A stretch of DNA of 64,000 nucleotides from Shewanella basaltis (GTDB lineage: Bacteria > Pseudomonadota > Gammaproteobacteria > Enterobacterales > Shewanellaceae), in NCBI RefSeq assembly GCF_023283885.1, contig NZ_JAKILA010000021.1, positions 23,906 to 87,905 on the forward strand, in the 5' to 3' direction. How positions within the stretch are numbered: the stretch's first letter is position 1; every line of letters begins with the position of its first letter. Below the pieces are notes generated by a model. It saw only the letters and a list, made by a program, of their open reading frames with translations. It was not told where the DNA came from and did no database searches. Of this stretch, positions 56,790 through 64,000 are shown one piece after another. The position numbers and the translations under genes are program-made.

Positions 56790-57566
56790 TCACTCGTTCG
56801 TGAGAATGTCATTGTTAGGGAAGTTTGCTCGCATCACCATTTTTATGTGCTTTTGGAGCTTTTCTTGACCTAGTTCGCCGTAAGCTTCAGACATGATTTC
56901 TAATGCTCGTTCGGTTGCAGGCGTCCCCGGGAATTTTTCCATAACCGTTTGCGCACGAACTGCTGCTGCACTCCATGCGTTCATTTTGATATAATATTCG
57001 GCTACCTGAATAGAATACTGTGCTAAACGGTTTTTCAAATACTGCATACGATGTTGCGCATCGGCGGCGTACTTACTGTTTGGGTAAGATTTAATTAAGC
57101 GATCAAAGTCTTTAAATGCATCTTGTGCATTTTTAGGATCACGATCAGTACGATCGATGTTCATTAAATCGTGAAATAAATAACTATCTGCCTGCATATT
57201 GGTTAAACCACGCATATAATGCACGTAATCAATATTCGGATGCGTTGGATTGAGGCGTAAAAAGCGGTCAATGTTGGCAATTCCAGAGGCAGCATCATCC
57301 ATTTTGTAATACGCATAAATCAAGTCTAATTGCACTTGGGTTTTGTGCGGGCCAAAAGGATAACGAGAGTCTAATGCTTCAAGTGAACGTACGGCTTTAG
57401 AGTAATTTCCTAACTCCATTGATGTTCTTGCTTGAGAATAGAGCTGATCAGGAGATGCTTTTCTTGTAAATTCATCTTCTTCTGGACTGCTACTACAGGC
57501 TGTTAAAGCCAGTGAGAGTAATACTAGGGCGGCACCTTGGGCAATTTTATACATACTTGAATTCAA
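56790..57566 (-). CDS. bamD: Outer-membrane assembly lipoprotein BamD
   Basis: A 258-residue lipoprotein. Signal and lipobox LTAC with Cys near 24. Five TPR-like repeats follow (SKAVRSLEALDSRYPFGPHK, then DAASGIANIDRFLRLNP and others). BamD is an essential part of the BAM complex that inserts outer-membrane barrels. Divergent from rluD, as in other gammaproteobacteria. Confidence 0.95.
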   Translation of the reverse strand: MNSSMYKIAQGAALVLLSLALTACSSSPEEDEFTRKASPDQLYSQARTSMELGNYSKAVRSLEALDSRYPFGPHKTQVQLDLIYAYYKMDDAASGIANIDRFLRLNPTHPNIDYVHYMRGLTNMQADSYLFHDLMNIDRTDRDPKNAQDAFKDFDRLIKSYPNSKYAADAQHRMQYLKNRLAQYSIQVAEYYIKMNAWSAAAVRAQTVMEKFPGTPATERALEIMSEAYGELGQEKLQKHIKMVMRANFPNNDILTNE

Positions 57567-57677
57567 TTCTTTTTAAGTTGTTGTTAAGAATTTTTCCATT
57601 TCACGGTAAAATAGAAAACATCCGATTGTAACAGATAGCACATTCACTTTGGACCCCTAAACTGGGGTACGGTTCCT

Positions 57678-58652
57678 ATGACACAAGAGATTAATCTAAA
57701 AAGCGAGATCACAGCAACACAAACCGGTCTAAGATTAGACCAAGCATTAGCTGGTTTGTTCCCTGATTACTCGCGCACACGCATCAAGGAATGGATCCTA
57801 TCTGGTGCAGTTACTGTTGACGGTATCACAGTTGATAAGCCTCGGGAAAAGGTTTTCGAGTCTCAATTGATAGAAGTTGCAGCCACACTTGAAGAAGAAG
57901 TGCGTGCGAAGGCACAAGCTATCGATTTAAATATTGTTTATGAAGATGACCATATCATTGTTGTTAATAAGCAAGCAGGTCTAGTTGTGCATCCTGGTGC
58001 TGGTAATGCTGACGGCACATTGATGAATGCCTTATTACATCATTGCCCAGACATTGAACATGTCCCAAGAGCCGGTATCGTGCACCGTTTAGACAAAGAC
58101 ACAACGGGGTTAATGGTCGTAGCCAAAACCGTTGAGGCGCAAACTCATTTGGTTGCAGCATTGCAAGCACGTGACATTGTACGTGAATATGAAGCGATTG
58201 TGCTCGGTACCATGACTGCGGGTGGCACAGTGGATGAGCCGATTGAACGTCATGCTACAAGACGGACACAAATGGCGGTGATTCATGGGGGGCGTCCGTC
58301 AGTGACACATTACCGTGTGGCTGAAAAGTTCCGCGCCCATACGCGTTTGCGTTTACGCCTAGAAACCGGCCGTACTCATCAAATTCGTGTACACATGGCG
58401 CACATTGGTCATGTATTGGTTGGCGATCCTGTTTATGGTGGCCGCCCAAGACCCCCTAAAAATGCCAGCCCAGAATTTTTTGAATTACTCAAAAGCTTTA
58501 ACCGCCAGGCATTACATGCGGTGCGTTTAGAGTTAGCGCATCCATTTACCTGCGAAATCATGACCTGGCATGCGCCAATTCCTGATGACATGGTTGAGCT
58601 GACCAAAGCCTTGCGTGCTGATACGCAATTAAATCCTATCGAGTATTTATAA
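57678..58652 (+). CDS. rluD: 23S rRNA pseudouridine synthase RluD
   Basis: A 324-residue enzyme that makes pseudouridines 1911, 1915 and 1917 of 23S rRNA. An S4 domain (about 15-75; TRIKEWILSGAVTVDG) precedes the catalytic domain with the Asp in HRLDKDTTGL near 139. GRTHQIRVH is also present. The stop overlaps the pgeF start by one base (TAATG), indicating coupling. Confidence 0.96.
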   Translation: MTQEINLKSEITATQTGLRLDQALAGLFPDYSRTRIKEWILSGAVTVDGITVDKPREKVFESQLIEVAATLEEEVRAKAQAIDLNIVYEDDHIIVVNKQAGLVVHPGAGNADGTLMNALLHHCPDIEHVPRAGIVHRLDKDTTGLMVVAKTVEAQTHLVAALQARDIVREYEAIVLGTMTAGGTVDEPIERHATRRTQMAVIHGGRPSVTHYRVAEKFRAHTRLRLRLETGRTHQIRVHMAHIGHVLVGDPVYGGRPRPPKNASPEFFELLKSFNRQALHAVRLELAHPFTCEIMTWHAPIPDDMVELTKALRADTQLNPIEYL

Positions 58653-59392
58653 TGCTCCAGCACGATTGGCCTTTACCTGATAATGTCGCAATAGCGATGA
58701 CAGATCGACATGGCGGATGCAGTTTAGCGCCATTTGACAGTTTAAATTTAGGGTTACATGTTGGCGATAATCAACAACATGTTTTGGCTAATCGTGCTTC
58801 TTTACGCGAGCGATTATCTTTACCTGCTGAACCACTATGGCTTGAACAGGTGCATGGTGTAGAAGTGGTGAATATGGCGCATCTACAACTGAGTGAATCG
58901 CCCAGTGATTTACCTATTAAAGCCGATGCAAGTTATAGCAATAAAGCCGGTGATGTTTGCGCTGTGATGACAGCAGACTGTTTACCTGTATTGTTGTGCA
59001 ATCAACAAGGTACTGAAATTGCAGCAGCACATGCTGGTTGGCGTGGGTTGTGTGCTGGCATTATTGAACAAACCGTTGCACTATTTAACACACCAACAAC
59101 TGAGCTTATGGCTTATTTAGGCCCTGCAATTGGGCCACAGACTTTTGAGGTCGGGGCAGAGGTGCGGGAGGCTTTTATACAAAAACACCCTTATGCTGAA
59201 CAATATTTTACGGCACATAACAATAAGTACCTTGCCGATTTGCCAGGCCTTGCGACGTTCCGTTTGTTACAAATGGGCGTGTCACAAGTGTTTAATGCCA
59301 ACGTGTGTACCTTTTCTCATTCTGATTATTTTTCTTACCGTCGCGATCATCACACTGGCCGTATGGCATCGCTTATTTGGTTAAAATCTTAA
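58652..59392 (+). CDS. pgeF: Polyphenol oxidase/purine nucleoside phosphorylase family protein PgeF (YfiH)
   Basis: A 246-residue member of the Cu-oxidase_4/LACC1 family. Metal ligands are seen in LEQVHGVEVV, TADCLPVLL and AAAHAGWRGL. E. coli YfiH has been linked to laccase-like activity, purine nucleoside handling and peptidoglycan editing; which is main here is open. It overlaps rluD by one base, a conserved pairing. Confidence 0.92.
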   Translation: MLQHDWPLPDNVAIAMTDRHGGCSLAPFDSLNLGLHVGDNQQHVLANRASLRERLSLPAEPLWLEQVHGVEVVNMAHLQLSESPSDLPIKADASYSNKAGDVCAVMTADCLPVLLCNQQGTEIAAAHAGWRGLCAGIIEQTVALFNTPTTELMAYLGPAIGPQTFEVGAEVREAFIQKHPYAEQYFTAHNNKYLADLPGLATFRLLQMGVSQVFNANVCTFSHSDYFSYRRDHHTGRMASLIWLKS

Positions 59393-59447
59393 CGAACTTG
59401 CCAAGTTCAAAAAACGAACAATTTTTTGATCTAGATTAAGTTTTAAG

Positions 59448-59473
59448 CTTGAATTTAAAATTATCGCCCCCAT
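59448..59473 (+). promoter_or_regulatory. Sigma-32 heat-shock promoter of clpB
   Basis: CTTGAA (59448-59453) and CCCCAT (59468-59473) are separated by 14 bp, the heat-shock sigma-factor pattern. The site is about 70 bp upstream of clpB, so clpB can be transcribed apart from rluD-pgeF. Confidence 0.88.
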
Positions 59474-59544
59474 CTTTAAAGTAACAAATTATTCATTTCT
59501 GAATTAATTTCCCATTACATAAGTATCAGATCCTAGGAGGTTAT

Positions 59545-62118
59545 ATGAGACTCGATCGTATGACTAATAAGTTTCAAATTGCCATTTCTGATGCCCAATC
59601 ATTAGCCTTGGGGCGCGATCATCAATTTATCGAACCCACTCACTTAATGATGGCGCTACTCAATCAAGATTCTGGCTCTATTCATCCATTATTAACCCAA
59701 GCTGGCATTCGTGTTAGCGCGCTTCGTTCTGCCGTGACCCAGGAGTTGGAGCGTTTACCACAAGTTGATGGTACTGGTGGCGATGTTCAATTGTCTCAAG
59801 GATTAATCCGTCTACTGAATTTATGCGACAAGCTCGCCCAAAAACGTAAAGACAAATACATCTCGTCTGAATTGTTTGTGTTAGCGGCACTTGAAAACAA
59901 CGATGCACTGTCAAAAGCGTTAAAAGAGTCGGGTGCCAGCAAAGAACTCATGGAAAAAACCATTGAGGACATGCGTGGAGGTCAAAAAGTTGATGATCCA
60001 AATGCAGAAGATCAGCGCCAAGCGTTAAAAAAGTTTACCGTTGATTTAACCGAGCGTGCCGAGCAGGGCAAACTGGATCCTGTGATTGGTCGTGACGATG
60101 AAATTCGCCGCACCATTCAGGTGTTGCAGCGCCGGAGTAAAAACAACCCTGTGTTAATCGGTGAGCCAGGCGTAGGTAAAACAGCCATTGTTGAAGGGCT
60201 GGCGCAACGGATCATTAATGGTGAGGTGCCAGAGGGCATTAAAAACAAGCGAGTGTTATCACTCGACATGGGCTCGCTTATTGCTGGCGCAAAATATCGC
60301 GGTGAGTTTGAAGAACGTTTAAAAGCAGTATTAAACGAGTTGTCACAAGAAGAAGGGCAGGTCATCTTGTTTATTGATGAACTGCACACCATGGTGGGCG
60401 CCGGTAAAGGTGAAGGTGCCATGGATGCTGGCAACATGCTAAAGCCTGCGTTAGCCCGTGGTGACTTACATTGTGTTGGCGCCACAACGTTAGATGAGTA
60501 TCGTCAATACATTGAAAAAGATGCAGCACTTGAGCGCCGTTTCCAAAAAGTGATTGTTGATGAGCCTAGTGTTGAAGACACTATCGCTATTTTACGTGGT
60601 TTAAAAGAGCGTTACGAATTGCATCATCATGTTGAAATAACCGATCCTGCCATTGTTGCCGCAGCAACCATGTCACATCGTTATATTTCAGACAGAAAAT
60701 TACCCGACAAAGCTATCGACTTAATTGACGAAGCGGCATCGAGCATTCGTATGCAAATCGACTCTAAGCCAGAGGCGTTGGACAAATTAGAGCGTCGTGC
60801 GATTCAGTTAAAGCTTGAAGAGCAAGCGCTCAGTAAAGAAACCGACGACGCCAGCCGTAAACGTTTAGACTTTTTACAACAAGAGTTGAAAGAAGTGGAA
60901 AGCCACGCAGCTGAGCTCAATGAGATTTGGCATACTGAAAAAGCCGCTCTTGCAGGTACGCAGCATATCAAAGCGGATCTTGAGCAAGCTCGCCTCGATT
61001 TAGAGGTGGCAAGACGTGCCGGCGATTTAACTCGCATGTCCGAATTGCAGTATGGAAGGATCCCTGAGCTTGAAAAGCAGCTCGATTTAGCGTCACAAGC
61101 TGAAATGCAAGATATGACCTTATTACGCAATAAGGTTACCGATATCGAAATTGCAGAAGTGTTATCAAAAGCAACAGGCATTCCCGTTTCAAAAATGCTT
61201 GAAGGTGAGCGCGAAAAACTCTTGCACATGGAAGATGCATTACACGAACGGGTTATTGGTCAACATGAAGCCGTCGATGCAGTATCAAATGCCATTCGTC
61301 GTAGCCGTGCAGGGCTTGCAGATCCACAGCGCCCTATAGGTTCATTTTTGTTCCTTGGGCCAACCGGTGTCGGTAAAACAGAGCTTTGTAAATCACTGGC
61401 TAAGTTTTTGTTTGATACCGAATCGGCATTGGTGCGCATCGATATGTCAGAGTTTATGGAAAAGCACACTGTGTCACGCCTAGTCGGTGCACCTCCTGGA
61501 TATGTCGGGTATGAAGAGGGCGGCTATCTAACAGAAGCGGTTCGTCGTAAACCGTATTCAGTTATTTTACTTGATGAAGTTGAAAAAGCGCATCCCGATG
61601 TGTTTAACATTTTACTGCAAGTGTTAGATGACGGCAGGTTAACTGATGGTCAAGGCCGTACGGTTGACTTTAAAAATACCGTCATCATCATGACATCTAA
61701 CTTAGGTTCAGATCGTATCCAAGAAAGCTTTGGTCACGCCAGTTATGATGAAATGAAACAAAGCGTGATGGAGGTGGTGATGCAAAACTTCCGTCCAGAG
61801 TTTTTAAACCGTGTCGATGAATCTGTGGTGTTCCATCCATTGGATGCCGAGAACATTAAACATATTGCAAGCATTCAGCTTGAGCTATTGCGTAAGCGGT
61901 TGGCTGAGAAAGAGTTTGATATTCAGTTAACTGATGCGGCGTTATCGCTAATCGCAGAAGCCGGTTTCGACCCTGTTTATGGTGCGCGTCCATTAAAACG
62001 TGCCCTACAGCAAGAAGTTGAAAACCCATTGGCGCAAAAACTCCTTCGCGGACAATTGCTGCCAGGTAAAATGATTAACGTCGATGTGGTTAATGGTCAG
62101 TTAGTGTTTGAGCAATAA
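59545..62118 (+). CDS. clpB: Disaggregase chaperone ClpB
   Basis: An 857-residue AAA+ protein that with DnaK rescues aggregated proteins after heat stress. In order: Clp N-domain (about 1-145), first AAA module with Walker A GEPGVGKT near 206, a coiled-coil middle domain about 400-530 ([17 protein letters not shown]), second AAA module with GPTGVGKT near 605, and a C-terminal D2-small domain. AGGAGGT precedes the ATG, and the N-terminus [11 protein letters not shown] is that of the family. A sigma-32 promoter lies upstream. Confidence 0.97.
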   Translation: MRLDRMTNKFQIAISDAQSLALGRDHQFIEPTHLMMALLNQDSGSIHPLLTQAGIRVSALRSAVTQELERLPQVDGTGGDVQLSQGLIRLLNLCDKLAQKRKDKYISSELFVLAALENNDALSKALKESGASKELMEKTIEDMRGGQKVDDPNAEDQRQALKKFTVDLTERAEQGKLDPVIGRDDEIRRTIQVLQRRSKNNPVLIGEPGVGKTAIVEGLAQRIINGEVPEGIKNKRVLSLDMGSLIAGAKYRGEFEERLKAVLNELSQEEGQVILFIDELHTMVGAGKGEGAMDAGNMLKPALARGDLHCVGATTLDEYRQYIEKDAALERRFQKVIVDEPSVEDTIAILRGLKERYELHHHVEITDPAIVAAATMSHRYISDRKLPDKAIDLIDEAASSIRMQIDSKPEALDKLERRAIQLKLEEQALSKETDDASRKRLDFLQQELKEVESHAAELNEIWHTEKAALAGTQHIKADLEQARLDLEVARRAGDLTRMSELQYGRIPELEKQLDLASQAEMQDMTLLRNKVTDIEIAEVLSKATGIPVSKMLEGEREKLLHMEDALHERVIGQHEAVDAVSNAIRRSRAGLADPQRPIGSFLFLGPTGVGKTELCKSLAKFLFDTESALVRIDMSEFMEKHTVSRLVGAPPGYVGYEEGGYLTEAVRRKPYSVILLDEVEKAHPDVFNILLQVLDDGRLTDGQGRTVDFKNTVIIMTSNLGSDRIQESFGHASYDEMKQSVMEVVMQNFRPEFLNRVDESVVFHPLDAENIKHIASIQLELLRKRLAEKEFDIQLTDAALSLIAEAGFDPVYGARPLKRALQQEVENPLAQKLLRGQLLPGKMINVDVVNGQLVFEQ

Positions 62119-62144
62119 TCACGAATCATAAAAGCAATAAAACG

Positions 62145-62176
62145 AAAAGGGAGCTGATGCTCCCTTTTCATTTTTT
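62145..62176. terminator. Terminator between convergent clpB and DUF4124 gene
   Basis: Stem AAAAGGGAGC / GCTCCCTTTT with loop TGAT and a T-run after a CA. The A-run can serve the opposite strand too. Confidence 0.88.
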
Positions 62177-62194
62177 AACAATCTACATTTTAGG

Positions 62195-62635
62195 TTACTT
62201 ACAAAACAATTTAACCCGTTCTGTGTTTTCGGCAATTGCAGCTTGTCTTTGTTCTTCGGTCATCTTTGAGGTGTCACCGGTTTGTTTATTTTGTTGACTA
62301 AGATTAGTGTGCGTTTTTAACACATTTAAACTGTGTTTAGCGCTTTCACAAATGTCGTTTGCCTGCTGTTTATCTTTTTCATTAATGATTTTTGCAGACT
62401 TGGCCAGTTCAGACTCCTCAGGCTTTTGCTCCGTTTTTCTTTGTGGAGTGCTCGTCCCTATTTTTGCCGGTTCCATGTCTTCTGTATAAATCTTTTTGGC
62501 ATCAACATCTTTTGGTGGTTGTTGGCTGTAATGCACAACGCCTGATTTATCTACCCAGGTATAAATGGTCGCAGCATATAATGAACTGCTAAAAACGATG
62601 ATGGTTAAACTAATAACTAAACGAAAAATTCCCAT
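62195..62635 (-). CDS. DUF4124 domain periplasmic protein
   Basis: A 146-residue protein. The ATG at 62635 gives a signal peptide ending LYAA, then the DUF4124 pattern TIYTWVDKSGVVHYSQQPP. The rest is polar and helical, ending with Cys (KLFCK). An open frame extends 37 codons upstream but would bury the signal peptide and cross into the pssA start region. Function unknown. Divergent from pssA. Confidence 0.8.
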   Translation of the reverse strand: MGIFRLVISLTIIVFSSSLYAATIYTWVDKSGVVHYSQQPPKDVDAKKIYTEDMEPAKIGTSTPQRKTEQKPEESELAKSAKIINEKDKQQANDICESAKHSLNVLKTHTNLSQQNKQTGDTSKMTEEQRQAAIAENTERVKLFCK

Positions 62636-62733
62636 GTGAGTTCCCAAGGCTAAAATGACGCTATGCTTGATTGTTCCAAAATATGCTATCTTGAGTATAA
62701 ATCCAACATCTAAAGCAATAATGTTTAAAGTGT

Positions 62734-63573
62734 ATGCAAAATTCATCCAATCAAACAGTAAAAAATAAAGGTATTTACTTATTACCTAACTTATTTACCA
62801 CAGCAGGGCTCTTTTCAGGGTTCTATGCCGTGATTTCATCTATGAATGGTCATTTTGAATCAGCTGCGATAGCCATTTTTATTGCGATGATTTGTGATGG
62901 ACTCGATGGAAGAGTCGCAAGGCTGACAAATACCCAAAGCGATTTCGGTGCCGAATACGATAGCATGGCAGACATGGTGTCGTTTGGGATGGCCCCTGCA
63001 ATATTAGTTTATAACTGGGCTTTGCAAGATTTAGGTAAAATAGGATGGCTCGCGGCATTTATCTATTGTGCATCTGCTGCACTCAGACTTGCCCGATTTA
63101 ACACGCAAGTCGGTGTTGCCGATAAACGTTTTTTCCAAGGTTTAGCAAGTCCTGCTGCGGCAGCGTTAATAGCAGGAAGTATTTGGAGCGGCAGTGAATA
63201 CGAAATTGATCCAACAAATATCAGTTATATCGTTGCTTTTGTCACCGCCTTAACCGGCCTATTAATGGTGAGTAATTTTAGATACCACTCATTTAAAGAA
63301 GTCGATTGGCGCGGTAGAGTTAATTTCATCGTCATGCTACTACTGGTTGGTGTATTTGTTGTTGTTTCTGTCGAACCGGCGATTATTTTGTGCCTAGGAT
63401 TTTATCTCTATGCCTTATCAGGACCTTTTATCACAATTAAGACCATCAAAAAATTAAAAGTTGAACATATTGTAGGAGATGAGCCTATCGTGGCAGATAA
63501 CACAGAACTCCAGCAAGAAACACATGATCGCGAAGATACCTCTCAAAACACATCAACAAAAGATAATGTGTAA
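62734..63573 (+). CDS. pssA: CDP-diacylglycerol-serine O-phosphatidyltransferase
   Basis: A 279-residue integral membrane enzyme of the CDP-alcohol phosphatidyltransferase family, with about eight helices. The catalytic motif is DGLDGRVARLTNTQSDFGAE (about 50-70), followed by YDSMAD with the later Asp. It makes phosphatidylserine. This is the membrane type, unlike the phospholipase-D-like PssA of E. coli. A long polar C-terminal tail follows residue about 245. Confidence 0.92.
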   Translation: MQNSSNQTVKNKGIYLLPNLFTTAGLFSGFYAVISSMNGHFESAAIAIFIAMICDGLDGRVARLTNTQSDFGAEYDSMADMVSFGMAPAILVYNWALQDLGKIGWLAAFIYCASAALRLARFNTQVGVADKRFFQGLASPAAAALIAGSIWSGSEYEIDPTNISYIVAFVTALTGLLMVSNFRYHSFKEVDWRGRVNFIVMLLLVGVFVVVSVEPAIILCLGFYLYALSGPFITIKTIKKLKVEHIVGDEPIVADNTELQQETHDREDTSQNTSTKDNV

Positions 63574-63627
63574 TAGTATCTTGGCCAAACCAATATCAGT
63601 CAGTATTAATCCATCTTATTATAAGTT

Positions 63628-63659
63628 ACGCCATTCACCAGATGGCGTTGCTTTTTTTA
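63628..63659 (+). terminator. Intrinsic terminator of pssA
   Basis: Stem ACGCCAT / ATGGCGT with a 7-base loop and a T-run. A second hairpin without T-run (arms ATGCTGAG / CTCAGCAT) follows at 63663-63685. Confidence 0.85.
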
Positions 63660-63901
63660 ACGATGCTGAGTTGCCAACTCAGCATTGTATAGGCGCTTAA
63701 TCGCAATCATTACCCTATCAATACTTATTATCTACCTAAAACCAACTAAAACTTGCAGCCCCGAACTGCAGTTAGTGATAGTCAATTTTAAAAACTATGC
63801 ATTGAAGTTACATTTATGTTGTGTTTTTAAACGACATAGACGTGTTTTGTTTAAATAGCGCCCACTTGAACTGTTTTTAGATAAAACCGTTAAAAAAGGG
63901 G

Positions 63902-63929
63902 TTGCACTAAATCTTTTGCTGCCTATAAT
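63902..63929 (+). promoter_or_regulatory. rRNA-operon-type promoter at the right edge
   Basis: TTGCAC (-35) and TATAAT (-10) are 16 bp apart, followed by GCGC, a GC-rich discriminator as in growth-rate-controlled rrn P1 promoters, with A/T-rich DNA upstream (UP element-like). No gene follows within the window, so a 16S rRNA gene probably begins just beyond 64000. This last point is inference. Region 63686-63901 shows nothing else. Confidence 0.75.
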
Positions 63930-64000
63930 GCGCATCCACTGACACGGCAGACAGCGAAAGCAGTCACCGAGTGAGTTGAACCAAGTGCTTCAAAACACAA

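Noticed and set aside
1..64000. CRISPR arrays, complete insertion sequences, prophage genes or defence systems
   Set aside because: I scanned for regularly spaced repeats, transposase-like frames and phage or restriction motifs and found none; xerD is the housekeeping recombinase by context.

Overview
The window looks like a chromosomal segment of a marine gammaproteobacterium of the genus Shewanella, from one of the AT-rich, cold-water lineages. The evidence is the gene content and order (narQP/nrfA, glnK-amtB, a Dyp-type peroxidase beside an iron ABC transporter, metK/tkt/epd/pgk/fba, xerD-dsbC-recJ, bamD/rluD/pgeF/clpB, pssA next to an rRNA promoter), proteins close to known Shewanella and enterobacterial ones, and AT-rich intergenic DNA. 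The species is an inference; no 16S sequence lies inside the window.

Layout. 1-1.6 kb: the N-terminal part of a ZntB/CorA-type metal transporter, a composite miniature transposon and yacL. 1.7-7.8 kb: nitrogen respiration and uptake, with NarQP divergent from nrfA and then glnK-amtB behind an NtrC site and a possible sigma-54 promoter. 7.8-14.3 kb: two exported proteins of unknown role, a solute-binding protein, aroG, a 58-codon gene convergent with it, and an Atm1-type ABC exporter. 14.3-16.6 kb: a repeat-rich gap with two small orphan genes and a four-layer nest of miniature elements. 16.6-25.4 kb: a GltS-like flavoprotein, a DUF5610 protein, fpr, a Fur-controlled fbpABC operon, a Dyp peroxidase and argR. 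25.6-28.7 kb: small unknown genes, two acetyltransferases and metK with MetJ boxes. 29-35 kb: tkt, epd, pgk and fba (central carbon metabolism). 35-43.5 kb: MATE exporter, DUF481 outer-membrane protein, a ToxR/ToxS-like membrane regulator pair, a large unknown membrane protein, a sensor with a degenerate GGDEF domain and a short radical-SAM protein. 43.8-50.6 kb: RND efflux pair, srmB and trmN6. 51-64 kb: brnQ, xerD-dsbC-recJ, tRNA-Phe, bamD, rluD-pgeF, clpB with a sigma-32 promoter, a DUF4124 protein, pssA, and at the right edge a promoter of rRNA-operon type pointing out of the window.

Most of the window is ordinary core genome with readable regulatory sites (NarP, NtrC/sigma-54, Fur, ArgR, MetJ, sigma-32). 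The most unusual parts are: (1) a 397-bp composite element, made of one ~196-bp miniature element inserted in another of the same family, present twice with different 4-bp target duplications, so the nested unit appears to have moved as one; (2) its second copy lying inside a different TA-flanked element, which itself sits in a third, older copy of the first family, with lengths that add up to the base; (3) a ToxR/ToxS-like overlapping gene pair upstream of an unrecognised two-helix membrane protein; (4) a membrane sensor whose GGDEF motif is replaced by QLGKL. No CRISPR array, prophage, complete insertion sequence or defence system was seen.
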